Of a DNA stretch of 64,000 nt, positions 37,150 through 47,661 are shown piece by piece. The number at the start of each line of letters is the position of its first letter. Within the stretch, counting starts at the first letter, position 1. This stretch comes from CAWEDP01 sp963807925 (lineage in GTDB: Bacteria; Acidobacteriota; Vicinamibacteria; Vicinamibacterales; CAVVIG01): contig CAWEDP010000002.1 in the NCBI GenBank assembly GCA_963807925.1, positions 372,001-436,000 on the forward strand. The letters run 5' to 3'. A program made the position numbers and the translations under genes. The notes under the pieces are model-generated. The model saw nothing but the letters and a program-made list of their open reading frames with translations, ran no database searches and was not told the origin of the DNA.

Positions 37150-39042
37150 ATGCCCATCCACGAACTCAAGGAGCAGATCGCCCGGCTGCCCGAGCAGCCC
37201 GGAGTGTATCTGTACTTCGACGCGGAGGGGAACACCATTTATGTGGGCAAGGCGCGCGCGCTCCGGGATCGCGTCCGCAACTATCTCGGCGCGCGCGGCT
37301 CCGACGCGAAGACCGACGCGCTGCTCGACGAGGTGTCGCGGCTCGAGGTCATCGTCACCGATTCGGTCGTGGAGGCGCTCGCCCTCGAAAACAATCTGAT
37401 CAAGCAGCGCACGCCGAAATACAACATCCTGCTGCGCGACGACAAGAACTACCCGTACCTGCAGCTCACCACCCACGAGTCGTTTCCCCGCGTGCTGGTG
37501 GCGCGGCGCGTGGAGCCGGACGGCGGCTTCTACGCCGGCCCGTTCCTGCCGGCCCACTTCGCGCGGCGCACCATGTCGCTGACGCACCGCCTGTTCGGCA
37601 TCCGGTCCTGCAACGAAGTGATCACCGGGAAGCGGGCCCGGCCGTGCCTCGAGTACGACATCAAGCGCTGCATCGCCCCGTGCGTCGACACGGTGTGCTC
37701 GCAGGAGGAGTACGGACGCGCCGTGAAGCTCACGCAGCTGTTCCTGGAGGGCCGCAACGACGATCTGGTCAGCACGCTGAGGGCGCGGATGGCCGCCGCC
37801 GCCGCCGCCGAGCGGTACGAGGAGGCGGCGCAGATGCGCGACGCGATGCGCACCGTGCAGACGCTGCTCGATCGCCAGCAGAAGATGGCGACGACCGAGC
37901 TCGGCCATCGCGACGTGTTCGGCATCAAGCGGGGACCGGCGGGCGTCGTGATCCTGATCTTCCAGGTGCGGAGCGGCCGCGTTGTCGAGCGCGTCGAGCT
38001 GGCGAGCGACAGCGCGCCCGCCTCGCCTCCCGAGCGCGCGTGGACCGATCGCGCCGTCCCCTTGCACCCCGAGCGGGAGGTGCTTGCCGCCGCCATCCAG
38101 CAGTTCTACGAGCTGCGGCATCCGCCACCGGAGATTCACGTCCCGCTCGAGCCCGACGAGCTGGACGCGCTCGAAGCGTGGCTGACCGGCCGCGCGGGGC
38201 GGCGCGTGCGGATTGCCGTGCCGCAGCGCGGCGGGAAGCGCGGGCTCGTCGAGCTCGCGACGCGCAACGCCGCGCTCGCCTACCAGACGCGCTTCAATCA
38301 ACAGACCGCGGCGCAGTACGACGCGCTCGAAACGCTCCAGGCGGTCCTCGGCCTGCCGTCGGTGCCGCGGCGCATCGAGTGCTTCGATGTCTCCACGATC
38401 CAGGGACGCGAGACGGTGGCGTCGATGGTCGTGTGCGAGAACGGCCGCATGCGGCGCTCGCAGTACCGCAAGTTTCGAATCCGGGGACCGCGGCCACCCG
38501 CTCCCGGCGCCGGGGGCCCGGTCCGCGGCGTCCCGGTCGCAAACGACGACTTCGCGGCGATGCGGGAGGTGGTGCTCCGGCGGTGCCGCAAGCTCCTCGA
38601 GCTGGGCGGACCGTTTCCGGACTTGATCGTGATCGACGGCGGCAAGGGGCAGCTCTCCGCCGCGTACGCCGCGCTCGAGGATCTGGGGCTCGCCAACCTG
38701 GTCGCCATCGGGATTGCGAAGAAAGAAGAGCTGTTGTACGCGCGCGATCGGCGCGATGCCATCGCGCTCCCGGTCGACGATCCGGCGCTGCTCCTCGTGC
38801 AGCGGATTCGGGACGAGGCGCACCGCTTTGCCGTCACCTTCCACCGGCGGGCGCGGTCGATGCGCGATCTGCGGTCGGAGCTCGACGAGGTGGCCGGCAT
38901 CGGCGCGCGCCGACGCAAGACGCTGCTGGCCACCTTCGGCAGCCTCACCGGTGTCCGGCGGGCGACGCGGGAGGAATTGTCCGCCGTGGTGGGCCCGAAG
39001 GCCGCCGATGCGGTCCTTGCGTTTTTTGCGAGCCGGCCGTAA
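37150..39042 (+). CDS. uvrC: Excinuclease ABC subunit C
   Basis: 630 residues with the full UvrC layout: GIY-YIG nuclease (PGVYLYFDAEGNTIYVGKAR), Cys-rich region (RPCLEYDIKRCIAPCVDTVC), UVR/UvrB-binding motif (ERYEEAAQMRDAMRTVQTL), RNase H-like endonuclease domain (IECFDVSTIQGRETVASMVV, LIVIDGGKGQLSAA) and C-terminal HhH pair (DEVAGIGARRRKTLLATFGS). It makes both incisions around UvrB-marked lesions. Works with the UvrA encoded at 11486-14564. Full length. Confidence 0.97.
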   Translation: MPIHELKEQIARLPEQPGVYLYFDAEGNTIYVGKARALRDRVRNYLGARGSDAKTDALLDEVSRLEVIVTDSVVEALALENNLIKQRTPKYNILLRDDKNYPYLQLTTHESFPRVLVARRVEPDGGFYAGPFLPAHFARRTMSLTHRLFGIRSCNEVITGKRARPCLEYDIKRCIAPCVDTVCSQEEYGRAVKLTQLFLEGRNDDLVSTLRARMAAAAAAERYEEAAQMRDAMRTVQTLLDRQQKMATTELGHRDVFGIKRGPAGVVILIFQVRSGRVVERVELASDSAPASPPERAWTDRAVPLHPEREVLAAAIQQFYELRHPPPEIHVPLEPDELDALEAWLTGRAGRRVRIAVPQRGGKRGLVELATRNAALAYQTRFNQQTAAQYDALETLQAVLGLPSVPRRIECFDVSTIQGRETVASMVVCENGRMRRSQYRKFRIRGPRPPAPGAGGPVRGVPVANDDFAAMREVVLRRCRKLLELGGPFPDLIVIDGGKGQLSAAYAALEDLGLANLVAIGIAKKEELLYARDRRDAIALPVDDPALLLVQRIRDEAHRFAVTFHRRARSMRDLRSELDEVAGIGARRRKTLLATFGSLTGVRRATREELSAVVGPKAADAVLAFFASRP

Positions 39043-39065
39043 CCTGAGGCGCACCACGCACGGAG

Positions 39066-39770
39066 GTGGCCGAGATCGGTTGTGTGCTCGGCTGCCCCGG
39101 CGGCTGCTGTGAACGTGACGCCTTGCCCGATATCAACGTCGCCCAGGTCTTCATCTCCTTCATCGTTCTGTTGTTCTCGCTGACGCTGCACGAGACGGCC
39201 CACGCGTTGGCCGCCGATCGGCTCGGCGACCCGACGGCGCGCCTCCTCGGCCGGATCTCGCTCAATCCGGTCGTGCACGCCGATCCGATCGGCACGATTG
39301 TGTTTCCGCTGCTCGCGATGGTGACCGGCGCGCCGCTCATCGGCTGGGCCAAGCCGGTGCCGGTGAACGTCGGGCGCCTGCGCCGCGAGCGCCGCGACTA
39401 CGTGTTGGTGGCGGCGGCGGGACCGGCGGCCAATCTCGCGCTGGCCACCGCCGCGGCCGCTCTGCTCGCCGTCATGCCGATCTCCCCGCTGACGATCGGC
39501 GAACCCAACGTCTCGGTGCCGCTGGCCGGGATTCTGAGTCAGGCGATGCAGCTGAACGTGCTGCTCGCGGTCTTCAACATGATTCCGATTCCGCCGCTCG
39601 ACGGCGGCAATGTCGTCGGCGGGCTGCTGCCGACCGGCGCAGCGCGGCAGTTCAATGCGCTGCGGCCGTACGGGTTCCTCCTCCTCTATGCCCTGATGCT
39701 GAGCGGCAACCTCCAGACGCTGATCGCGCCACCGTACCATCTCGTGATGTCGTGGCTGCCGACACGGTAA
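39066..39770 (+). CDS. Site-2 protease-family membrane metalloprotease (M50)
   Basis: About 234 residues with four to five TM helices. The zinc motif is LHETAHALAA (HExxH) in the first helix and the third ligand is in NMIPIPPLDGG near the fourth, as in short YwhC-type M50 proteins. GWAKPVPVNVGRLRRERRD is also typical. Such proteases cut substrates within the membrane. The first 20 residues (CVLGCPGGCCER) are Cys-rich and not family-like, so the true start may be the TTG at 39123. The 3' end overlaps trpS by 19 bases. Confidence 0.9.
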   Translation: MAEIGCVLGCPGGCCERDALPDINVAQVFISFIVLLFSLTLHETAHALAADRLGDPTARLLGRISLNPVVHADPIGTIVFPLLAMVTGAPLIGWAKPVPVNVGRLRRERRDYVLVAAAGPAANLALATAAAALLAVMPISPLTIGEPNVSVPLAGILSQAMQLNVLLAVFNMIPIPPLDGGNVVGGLLPTGAARQFNALRPYGFLLLYALMLSGNLQTLIAPPYHLVMSWLPTR

Positions 39771-40810
39771 CCGGCCCTGACCAGCCGGGGCGCCCCGAAT
39801 CGGTGCCGGGCGCCAAGCGGGCGCGCGTGGTCTCGGGCATGCGGCCGACCGGACGGCTGCATCTGGGCCATCTCGTGGGCGCGCTCGACAACTGGGTGTC
39901 GCTGCAGGACCGCTACGACTGCTATTACTTCGTCGCCGACTGGCACGCGCTGACGAGCGATTTCGCGGACACGAGCCAGCTCACCGCCTACGCGTACGAC
40001 AACGTCGCCGATTGGATCGGCGCCGGCCTGGATCCCGAACGGAGCACGTTCTTCATCCAGTCGCTCGTGCCCGAGCACGCCGAGCTGTTTCTGCTGCTGG
40101 CGATGGTCGTGCCGGTGCCGTGGCTCGAGCGCGTGCCCACCTACAAGGAACAGCAGGAGGCGCTCAGGGACAAGGACCTGTCGTCGCTCGGATTTCTCGG
40201 CTATCCGCTGCTTCAGACCGCCGACGTGGCGATGTACGACGCCGATTTCGTCCCGGTCGGCGACGATCAGGTGGCGCACCTCGAGCTGTCGCGCGAGGTC
40301 GTCCGGCGGTTCAACAAGTTCTTCGGGGACGTCCTCGTCGAGCCGCGGCCGCTGCTCGCGACCTTCAGCCGTCTGCCCGGGCTGGACGGGAGCAGGAAGA
40401 TGAGCAAGAGCCTCGGCAACACCATCCACCTCTCCGACACCCCTGACCAGGTGCGGAAGAAGGTGATGAGCATGTACACCGATCCCAAGCGCGTACGGGC
40501 CGACATTCCGGGCACCGTCGAAGGGAATCCGGTGTTCACCTATCACGATGCCTTCAATCCCGATCGCGCCGAGGTCGAGGATCTCAAGGCGCGCTACCGC
40601 GCCGGCAGGGTCGGCGACGTCGAGGTGAAGCGCAAACTGGCGGACGCCCTCAATGCCCGCCTGGATCCGATTCGCGCGCGCCGCGACGCGCTGACCGCCG
40701 ATCCCGGACAGATCCGCGAGATCCTGCTCGAGGGGTCGCGCCGCGCCCGCGAGGCGGCCGAACAGACGCTGGATCGCGTTCGCGATGCCGTTCGGATCGT
40801 GTACAGATAG
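39752..40810 (+). CDS. trpS: Tryptophanyl-tRNA synthetase
   Basis: 352 residues. Class I signatures: HIGH-like HLGHLVGALDN after SGMRPTGRL, and KMSKSLGN (in GSRKMSKS). The Trp-binding DWHAL and GYPLLQTADV blocks are present. It charges tRNA-Trp. The start is the GTG at 39752 inside the site-2 protease gene; the segregation genes scpA and scpB follow on the same strand, so this seems to be one operon. Confidence 0.97.
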   Translation: MAADTVTGPDQPGRPESVPGAKRARVVSGMRPTGRLHLGHLVGALDNWVSLQDRYDCYYFVADWHALTSDFADTSQLTAYAYDNVADWIGAGLDPERSTFFIQSLVPEHAELFLLLAMVVPVPWLERVPTYKEQQEALRDKDLSSLGFLGYPLLQTADVAMYDADFVPVGDDQVAHLELSREVVRRFNKFFGDVLVEPRPLLATFSRLPGLDGSRKMSKSLGNTIHLSDTPDQVRKKVMSMYTDPKRVRADIPGTVEGNPVFTYHDAFNPDRAEVEDLKARYRAGRVGDVEVKRKLADALNARLDPIRARRDALTADPGQIREILLEGSRRAREAAEQTLDRVRDAVRIVYR

Positions 40811-40837
40811 CGTCGCGCCGTTCGCGGGTTCAGGTTC

Positions 40838-41641
40838 ATGGATCAGCCGTTCGAGTCCTCCGTCGACGCCTTTCCCGTCAAGCTCGAGACGTTCGACGGC
40901 CCGCTCGATCTCCTGCTGCACCTGATCCGCCGGAACGAGGTCGGCATCGCGGACGTTCCGATTGCGCTGATCACGCGCCAGTACCTCGACGCGATTCAGT
41001 TGATGCAGGAGCTCAATCTGGATGTCGCCGGCGAGTTCCTCGTCATGGCGGCCACGCTCATTCACATCAAGTCGAAGATGCTGCTGCCGCGGCCGGAGAC
41101 CTCGGCCGGCGTGGAGGCCGAGGAGGAGGACCCGCGTGACGCGCTGGTCCGGCGACTGCTCGAGCACCAGCGATACAAGGCGGCGGCTGAACTGCTGCAC
41201 GAGCGCGAGCAGCTGCGGTCGGCGCAGTGGCAGCGCCCCGACGAGCGCGTCGCCGAGATCGCCGGCCCCGGCCCCGAACCGGAGCTCGAGGTCGATCTCT
41301 TCGGCCTGCTGTCGGCATTCCAGGCGGTCATGGCGCGCGCCAGGCAGCGGCCGAGCGTGCTGCTGCCGCCCGAGCAGATGCCCGTCGAGGTCCGAATCGA
41401 GCAGCTCCTCGGACGCCTCTCGGAGACCAGCGCGTGCGGGTTCGACGATCTCTTCGCGGACGTCGGGGACCGCGGCGGCCTGATCGTGACGTTCCTCGCC
41501 CTGCTCGAGATGATTCGGCTCAAACTGGTGCGGGTGTTCCAGTCGGGTCCATTCGGACCGATTCGCGTGTACAGGCGGCCACAGGCGGCGGAGGCGCCGC
41601 ACTCAATCGGCGATCCTTCGACACGCTCGGGACCGTCCTGA
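40838..41641 (+). CDS. scpA: Segregation and condensation protein A
   Basis: 267 residues of the kleisin ScpA: VKLETFDGPLDLLLHLIRRN at the N-terminus, IALITRQYLDAIQLMQELNL, FLVMAATLIHIKSKMLLPRP, and a C-terminal winged helix (LIVTFLALLEMIRLKLVRVF). It bridges the SMC dimer in chromosome condensation and acts with ScpB, encoded next. Full length. Confidence 0.96.
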   Translation: MDQPFESSVDAFPVKLETFDGPLDLLLHLIRRNEVGIADVPIALITRQYLDAIQLMQELNLDVAGEFLVMAATLIHIKSKMLLPRPETSAGVEAEEEDPRDALVRRLLEHQRYKAAAELLHEREQLRSAQWQRPDERVAEIAGPGPEPELEVDLFGLLSAFQAVMARARQRPSVLLPPEQMPVEVRIEQLLGRLSETSACGFDDLFADVGDRGGLIVTFLALLEMIRLKLVRVFQSGPFGPIRVYRRPQAAEAPHSIGDPSTRSGPS

Positions 41642-41673
41642 GCCAGGTTCCTTGGCGATCCGGGAGGCACATC

Positions 41674-42417
41674 GTGGGTGAGCAGGAAAAACTGGACGAA
41701 GCGCCGGACGAGGGACACGCCGCGCCGGCGGACCGTCCGGACCAGCCCGACGGCGGGCCTGGCGGGATCGCGCCCGCCAGGGGCAACGCCGAAGTGAAGG
41801 CGACTCTCGAGGCGCTGATCTTCGCGTCGCCCGAGCCGCTGACGCGCAAGGCCATCGACACGCTCCTCGACTCGGAACCGAAAGAGGACGTCGACGCGGC
41901 GCTCGAGGCCTTGAAACGTGAGTACGAGCGTCCCGGAGGCCTGCAGCTGGTCGAGGTCGCCGGGGGGTACCAGATCGTCACCCGTCCGGATCTCCACGAA
42001 TGGGTGCGCCGGCTGTTCCACGAGCGAACCACGCAGAAGTTGACCGTGGCCGCGCTCGAAACGCTCGCGGTGATTGCGTACAAGCAGCCAATCACCGCGC
42101 TCGAAATCACCGAGATTCGCGGCGTGAATGCGTCGGGCGTACTCAACACGCTGCTCGAGCGGCACCTGATCAAGATCGTCGGACGAAAGAGAGTGGTCGG
42201 GCGGCCGTTCCTGTACGCCACGACGCGGGACTTCCTGATTCGTTTCGGCCTCAACGAGCTCGGCGACCTGCCGAAGGTCGAGGACATGGCCGAGGCCCTC
42301 GGGATCGACGCGCCGCTCCTCGTCGAACGGTCCCCGGCCGAAGACGCGCTGCCGCTGGAAGAGCCCGAGGGCGACCGCGAGCCCTCCGACGACGAGCCCG
42401 CGGGCTCTGTTCATTGA
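41674..42417 (+). CDS. scpB: Segregation and condensation protein B
   Basis: 247 residues with two winged helices: VKATLEALIFASPEPLTRKA, LQLVEVAGGYQIVTRPDLHE, LTVAALETLAVIAYKQPITA, EITEIRGVNASGVLNTLLER, GRPFLYATTRDFLIRFGLNE. The acidic tail is variable in the family. GTG at 41674 follows GGGAGG and was preferred to the longer frame. Partner of ScpA; the 3' end overlaps the convergent pseudouridine synthase gene by seven bases. Confidence 0.95.
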   Translation: MGEQEKLDEAPDEGHAAPADRPDQPDGGPGGIAPARGNAEVKATLEALIFASPEPLTRKAIDTLLDSEPKEDVDAALEALKREYERPGGLQLVEVAGGYQIVTRPDLHEWVRRLFHERTTQKLTVAALETLAVIAYKQPITALEITEIRGVNASGVLNTLLERHLIKIVGRKRVVGRPFLYATTRDFLIRFGLNELGDLPKVEDMAEALGIDAPLLVERSPAEDALPLEEPEGDREPSDDEPAGSVH

Positions 42418-43178
42418 CCGGTCTTGCCTCGGGATGACCGGTCGCGTTCGGCCCCGCGTGCTGGCGCAGGCGCGGCCTGCAGCCGCCGCAGTTCCGCCGC
42501 CGTCAGTTCGCGCCATTGTCCTGGCTTCAGGCGGGTGTCCCGCAGAGGGCCGATGGCGACGCGGGCCAGCCGCGTCACAGGGTGGCCGATTGCCTCGCAC
42601 ATCCTTCGCACCTGGCGGTTGCGTCCTTCCCGGACGGTAATCTCCATCACCGCGTCGTCGTTCCCGGCGCGCAGGACCCGCACGAGCGCCGGCTGCGTCC
42701 GACGGCCGTCGACGACGATGCCCTGCGCCAGCCGCTTCACGTCTCGCGCGTCGGGGATGCCGACGACCGACGCCTCGTACACCCGCGGCACGGCGTGGCG
42801 AGGATGCGTGAGACGAGCCGCGAGATCGCCGTCATTGGTCAGCAGCAGGAGCCCTTCCGAGTCGAAATCGAGCCGTCCGACGGGATAGACATAGTCGCGG
42901 ATGCCGGCCAGCAGATCGACGACGGTCGGGCGCCGCTGCGGGTCCGATCTGGTGGTCACGTACCCGCGCGGCTTGTGCAGCAGGACATAGCGGTGGCGTT
43001 CCGCGATTCGCACGCGCCGGCCATCGACGCGAATGTCGTCGCGCGCCGGATCGGCCTTCGCCCCGAGCTCGCGAATCGTGAGGCCGTTCACCGTGACGCG
43101 CCCGTCGAGCATCAGCTGCTCGCCCGCACGTCGGGAGGCGACGCCCGCCTGAGATAGAATCTTTTGAAGGCGATCCAT
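42411..43178 (-). CDS. rluB: Pseudouridine synthase, RsuA/RluB/E/F family
   Basis: About 255 residues: N-terminal S4 RNA-binding domain (RLQKILSQAGVASRRAGEQL) and a catalytic domain with the invariant Asp in GRLDFDSEGLLLLTND, plus VREGRNRQVRRMCEAIGHPV and LARVAIGPL. It isomerises a uridine in rRNA; RluB (23S) is the usual partner beside scpAB, but RsuA or RluE/F specificity cannot be ruled out. Start placed at ATG 43178 (MDRLQK), with 43190 an alternative. Convergent with scpB; its C-terminal tail is basic. Confidence 0.9.
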   Translation of the reverse strand: MDRLQKILSQAGVASRRAGEQLMLDGRVTVNGLTIRELGAKADPARDDIRVDGRRVRIAERHRYVLLHKPRGYVTTRSDPQRRPTVVDLLAGIRDYVYPVGRLDFDSEGLLLLTNDGDLAARLTHPRHAVPRVYEASVVGIPDARDVKRLAQGIVVDGRRTQPALVRVLRAGNDDAVMEITVREGRNRQVRRMCEAIGHPVTRLARVAIGPLRDTRLKPGQWRELTAAELRRLQAAPAPARGAERDRSSRGKTGQ

Positions 43179-43270
43179 CCTGCCGTCCATATCACGAAGC
43201 ACCAGGGTCACCAAGCGACGGGCTTTGCGCCGGGGGCTGTGTGCCGTGACGACGAGCCGAGCACCAGAAC

Positions 43271-43951
43271 ATGGCCAGGCCGCTCATCATCGCGATTGAC
43301 GGGCCGTCGGGCGCCGGCAAGGGCACCATCGCCCGGACGGTCGCCTCGATGCTGGCCTACCGTCACCTCGACACCGGCGCGATGTACCGCGCCGTCGGCT
43401 GGAAGGCGCTCCATGTCCGGGCGACCCTCGACGACGAGGCCGCAATCGCGCGATTGGCCGACGAGGCGGACATCCAGGTGGCGGCCGACGGCGTGACGAT
43501 TGACGGCGTCGACATCACGCGTGCCATCCGGACGTCCGAGATCGATCGGGCGGCGGCGGCGGTCGCGCGTCTGCCCGCGGTTCGTGCCGTCCTCGTCGAT
43601 CGGCAGCGCCGTCTGGGCGAGGGCGGCGGCCTGGTGATCGAGGGCCGCGACATCGGCACCGTCGTGTTCCCCCATGCCGACGTCAAGATCTATCTCGACG
43701 CCTCGCCCGAAGAGCGGGCCCGCCGCCGGGCGGCCGATCCCGCCCACTCCGCCGGCGCCGCGGTGGACGCCGACGTCGGGACGGCCCTCGCCGAACGCGA
43801 TCGCCTCGATCGCACCCGCGCCGCCTCGCCGCTCTACGCGGCGCCCGATGCCACCGTGATCGACACGACCGGAAGATCGATTCCAGAGGTCGTCACGCAG
43901 GTGATGGCGGTCGTGAACGCGAAGCGACCGGGATTGGAGACCCGAGGCTAG
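43271..43951 (+). CDS. cmk: Cytidylate kinase
   Basis: 226 residues: P-loop IAIDGPSGAGKGTIA, HLDTGAMYRAVG, VVEGRDIGT-like text read as VIEGRDIGTVVFPHADVKIY, and LDASPEERARRR. It phosphorylates CMP and dCMP. The order cmk - (DUF6335) - rpsA - HU/IHF is a classical neighbourhood, here with a minus-strand gene inserted between cmk and rpsA. Confidence 0.97.
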   Translation: MARPLIIAIDGPSGAGKGTIARTVASMLAYRHLDTGAMYRAVGWKALHVRATLDDEAAIARLADEADIQVAADGVTIDGVDITRAIRTSEIDRAAAAVARLPAVRAVLVDRQRRLGEGGGLVIEGRDIGTVVFPHADVKIYLDASPEERARRRAADPAHSAGAAVDADVGTALAERDRLDRTRAASPLYAAPDATVIDTTGRSIPEVVTQVMAVVNAKRPGLETRG

Positions 43952-43967
43952 AGGAGGCTCGGGAGTC

Positions 43968-44585
43968 CTACTTCCTGTCCTTGTAGTCCTCCGACGAGGC
44001 CGGATCGAGCTCCCAGCGGTGCTTGTCGCGCTGGGTGACCTTGTCGCTGGCTTTGAGCTCCTCGTTGTCCTGGTATTCGACGCCGAGCGCCTTGCCGATG
44101 TCGTCGACCACGTCCTGATCCGGCGTCGGATTGTCGCCGCCGGGCGCTTCCTCACCGCTGAAATAGGCGTTCTCCCAATCGGCGTCGACGTCGCCGCCGG
44201 TCAGCTCGGTGGTCATCCCGTGGTGTTTCTCGAGGCTGTCGCGGAGCGCCGCCCGGCCGCTGCGCGCCGCCGAGCCCTGCCGCTTCATGTCGAGCGAGGA
44301 CGGCGGCGTCGGCCAGGTCTCCTCCAGACGACGTCGCTCGCGATCGAGACGGGGCCGCTTCTTGGCGGTCCTGGGCCGACTGATCCTCGCCCGAGGTTTG
44401 GCCTTCGCCGGCGGGCGCGTCGCCCGCTTCTTTGGGCGGCGGGCGGCCGCGGCCCGGCGCGACGTGGCGGCGGATCGGCGGGCGGGCTTTACTGTGCGTC
44501 GGCGTTTGCCCGACGCGGCCCGGGCCGGGCGCTTCTTGCTGGCTTTCCTGGACCCGGGCTGCCGGGCGCTCTTTCGCTTGGCCAT
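43968..44585 (-). CDS. DUF6335-type protein with histone H1-like basic N-terminus
   Basis: About 205 residues in two unlike halves. Residues 1-90 are almost all Lys, Arg, Ala and Pro (KRKSARQPGSRKASKKRPAR), resembling histone H1-like tails. Residues 120-205 are acidic and family-like: TELTGGDVDADWENAYFSGE, GGDNPTPDQDVVDDIGKALG, RDKHRWELDPASSEDY, the DUF6335 pattern. The start at 44585 follows GAGGA. The basic part could bind DNA or RNA; no function is known. It is inserted on the opposite strand between cmk and rpsA. Confidence 0.75.
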   Translation of the reverse strand: MAKRKSARQPGSRKASKKRPARAASGKRRRTVKPARRSAATSRRAAAARRPKKRATRPPAKAKPRARISRPRTAKKRPRLDRERRRLEETWPTPPSSLDMKRQGSAARSGRAALRDSLEKHHGMTTELTGGDVDADWENAYFSGEEAPGGDNPTPDQDVVDDIGKALGVEYQDNEELKASDKVTQRDKHRWELDPASSEDYKDRK

Positions 44586-44830
44586 GCTGCGATCCTCTCG
44601 GAAACCTTGACAGTGTGGCGATAAGTGTCGTACTCTCTGTTGCTTATCGGCAATCAGGCAATGCCCGTCTAGCACCAGATCGGACGGGGACTGCCACTCC
44701 CGGGCCGCCGGCTTCCCGGTGACTCAACCGGCAATCGAACGACGCTCGGCTCGGGTCCCGCGCTCCAGACACCGCTCCGGAACGCGAGGCGTTGGTTGAA
44801 CGAGCACGACAACAGGAGGACGCGCGAGGC

Positions 44831-46642
<1,812 letters not shown>

Positions 46643-46646
46643 TTGA

Positions 46647-46694
46647 GAATTGGGAATCGGGATTCAGCCGATGTGACGTCCCGATTCCGAATTC
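46647..46694. repeat. Imperfect 16-bp palindrome between rpsA and the HU/IHF gene
   Basis: GAATTGGGAATCGGGA (46647-46662) and TCCCGATTCCGAATTC (46679-46694) pair except at one position, around a 16-base loop. There is no T-run, so it is not a standard terminator. It may be a dispersed palindromic repeat or an RNA-stabilising hairpin. I saw no second copy in the window. Confidence 0.6.
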
Positions 46695-46713
46695 CTGGTT
46701 GCGAGGATCAGGT

Positions 46714-47067
46714 ATGACGGCCGGCAGCATGACCAAGGCGGAGCTCGTCGAGGAAGTGTCGCGGGTTTCGGACCTCACCAAGAAGCATTCCGAGGTCATT
46801 GTCGACACGGTGTTCAAGAGCATCATTGACGCGCTGCATCGCGGCGAGAAGATCGAGCTGCGCGGGTTCGGCAGCTTTCGTCTCCGCAAGCGGGAGCCGC
46901 GCAAGGGCCGCAATCCCAAGACCGGCGACAAGGTGGACGTGCCGCCCAAGAAGGTCCCGTACTTCAAGCCCGGCAAGGAACTGAAAGAGCTCATCAACAA
47001 GGAAGCCGCTGCCGTCGCGGCACCTGCCGGCGACGCGTCGATTCCTCCCGACGCGCTCGCCGTCTGA
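46714..47067 (+). CDS. HU/IHF-family DNA-binding protein
   Basis: 117 residues: MTKAELVEEVSRVSDLTKKH, then the beta-arm signature GFGSFRLRKREPRKGRNPKT, and VPYFKPGKELKELINK. Dimeric, it bends DNA in the nucleoid. Its position behind rpsA is that of ihfB in many bacteria, and an IHF-beta identity is plausible but not proven by sequence. A short Ala-rich tail follows. Start ATG 46714, with an alternative ATG at 46729. Confidence 0.94.
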   Translation: MTAGSMTKAELVEEVSRVSDLTKKHSEVIVDTVFKSIIDALHRGEKIELRGFGSFRLRKREPRKGRNPKTGDKVDVPPKKVPYFKPGKELKELINKEAAAVAAPAGDASIPPDALAV

Positions 47068-47103
47068 CCGCGCACGGGCGACCGTCCGCAGCCGCGCCAA
47101 CTG

Positions 47104-47610
47104 ATGGAACGCCTCTGGACGCCCTGGAGACTGTCCTATGTGACGGGCGCCAGCGGGGGTGCCGGCTGCCTCTTCTGTGACGCCGCGCAGGCCGAGGCCG
47201 GGGATCACCAGGAGCTCGTGCTGCTCCGGGCTCCGCTCGTCTACGTCATCCTGAATCGCTATCCGTACAACAACGGCCACCTGATGGTCGTCGTCAACCG
47301 ACATGTCGCGAATCTGCGCGGCGCCACGCGGGAGGAGCGCGGAGCCCTCATCGAGCTCACGCGCGTGGCGGAAATCGCGCTGGTCGACGCGTACGCGCCG
47401 CAAGGCATCAACGTGGGGATCAATCTCGGCCGTCCGGCCGGCGCCGGCGTCGTCGACCATCTGCACGTGCATCTGGTGCCGCGCTGGAACGGCGACACGA
47501 ACTTCATGTCGGTCGTGGGCAACGTCCGCGTCCTGCCCGAAGAGCTCGGCCAGACGGCCGCCCGGCTGCGGCCGATATTCGAGCGCGTATCGCGCGAGCC
47601 GCCCGCCTGA
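47104..47610 (+). CDS. HIT-family hydrolase/phosphorylase
   Basis: 168 residues. The histidine triad is HLHVHLVPRW, preceded by LNRYPYNNGHLMVVVNRHVA and a CLFCD zinc-type pair near the start. The opening MERLWTPWRLSYV is typical of the Ap4A phosphorylase-like branch of HIT proteins. It probably cleaves dinucleoside polyphosphates or AMP-lysine-like compounds. Complete, ATG at 47104. Confidence 0.94.
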   Translation: MERLWTPWRLSYVTGASGGAGCLFCDAAQAEAGDHQELVLLRAPLVYVILNRYPYNNGHLMVVVNRHVANLRGATREERGALIELTRVAEIALVDAYAPQGINVGINLGRPAGAGVVDHLHVHLVPRWNGDTNFMSVVGNVRVLPEELGQTAARLRPIFERVSREPPA

Positions 47611-47661
47611 GACTCACGCCGCCCGCCGTGCCACAATTGGCGAGACGCTGACGCGTCGATC

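Noticed and set aside
36909..39057. Very long open frames on both strands over uvrC (over 700 codons)
   Set aside because: They are out-of-frame or antisense readings of a G+C-rich gene with stop-poor shadows. Their text is Arg/Pro/Ala-rich without family motifs, while the uvrC frame has complete domain order.
39066..39125. A second Cys-rich leader peptide in front of the site-2 protease
   Set aside because: The Cys residues (CVLGCPGGCC) are in the same open frame as the protease, no terminator follows, and the gene has no link to sulfur metabolism. More likely a misplaced start.
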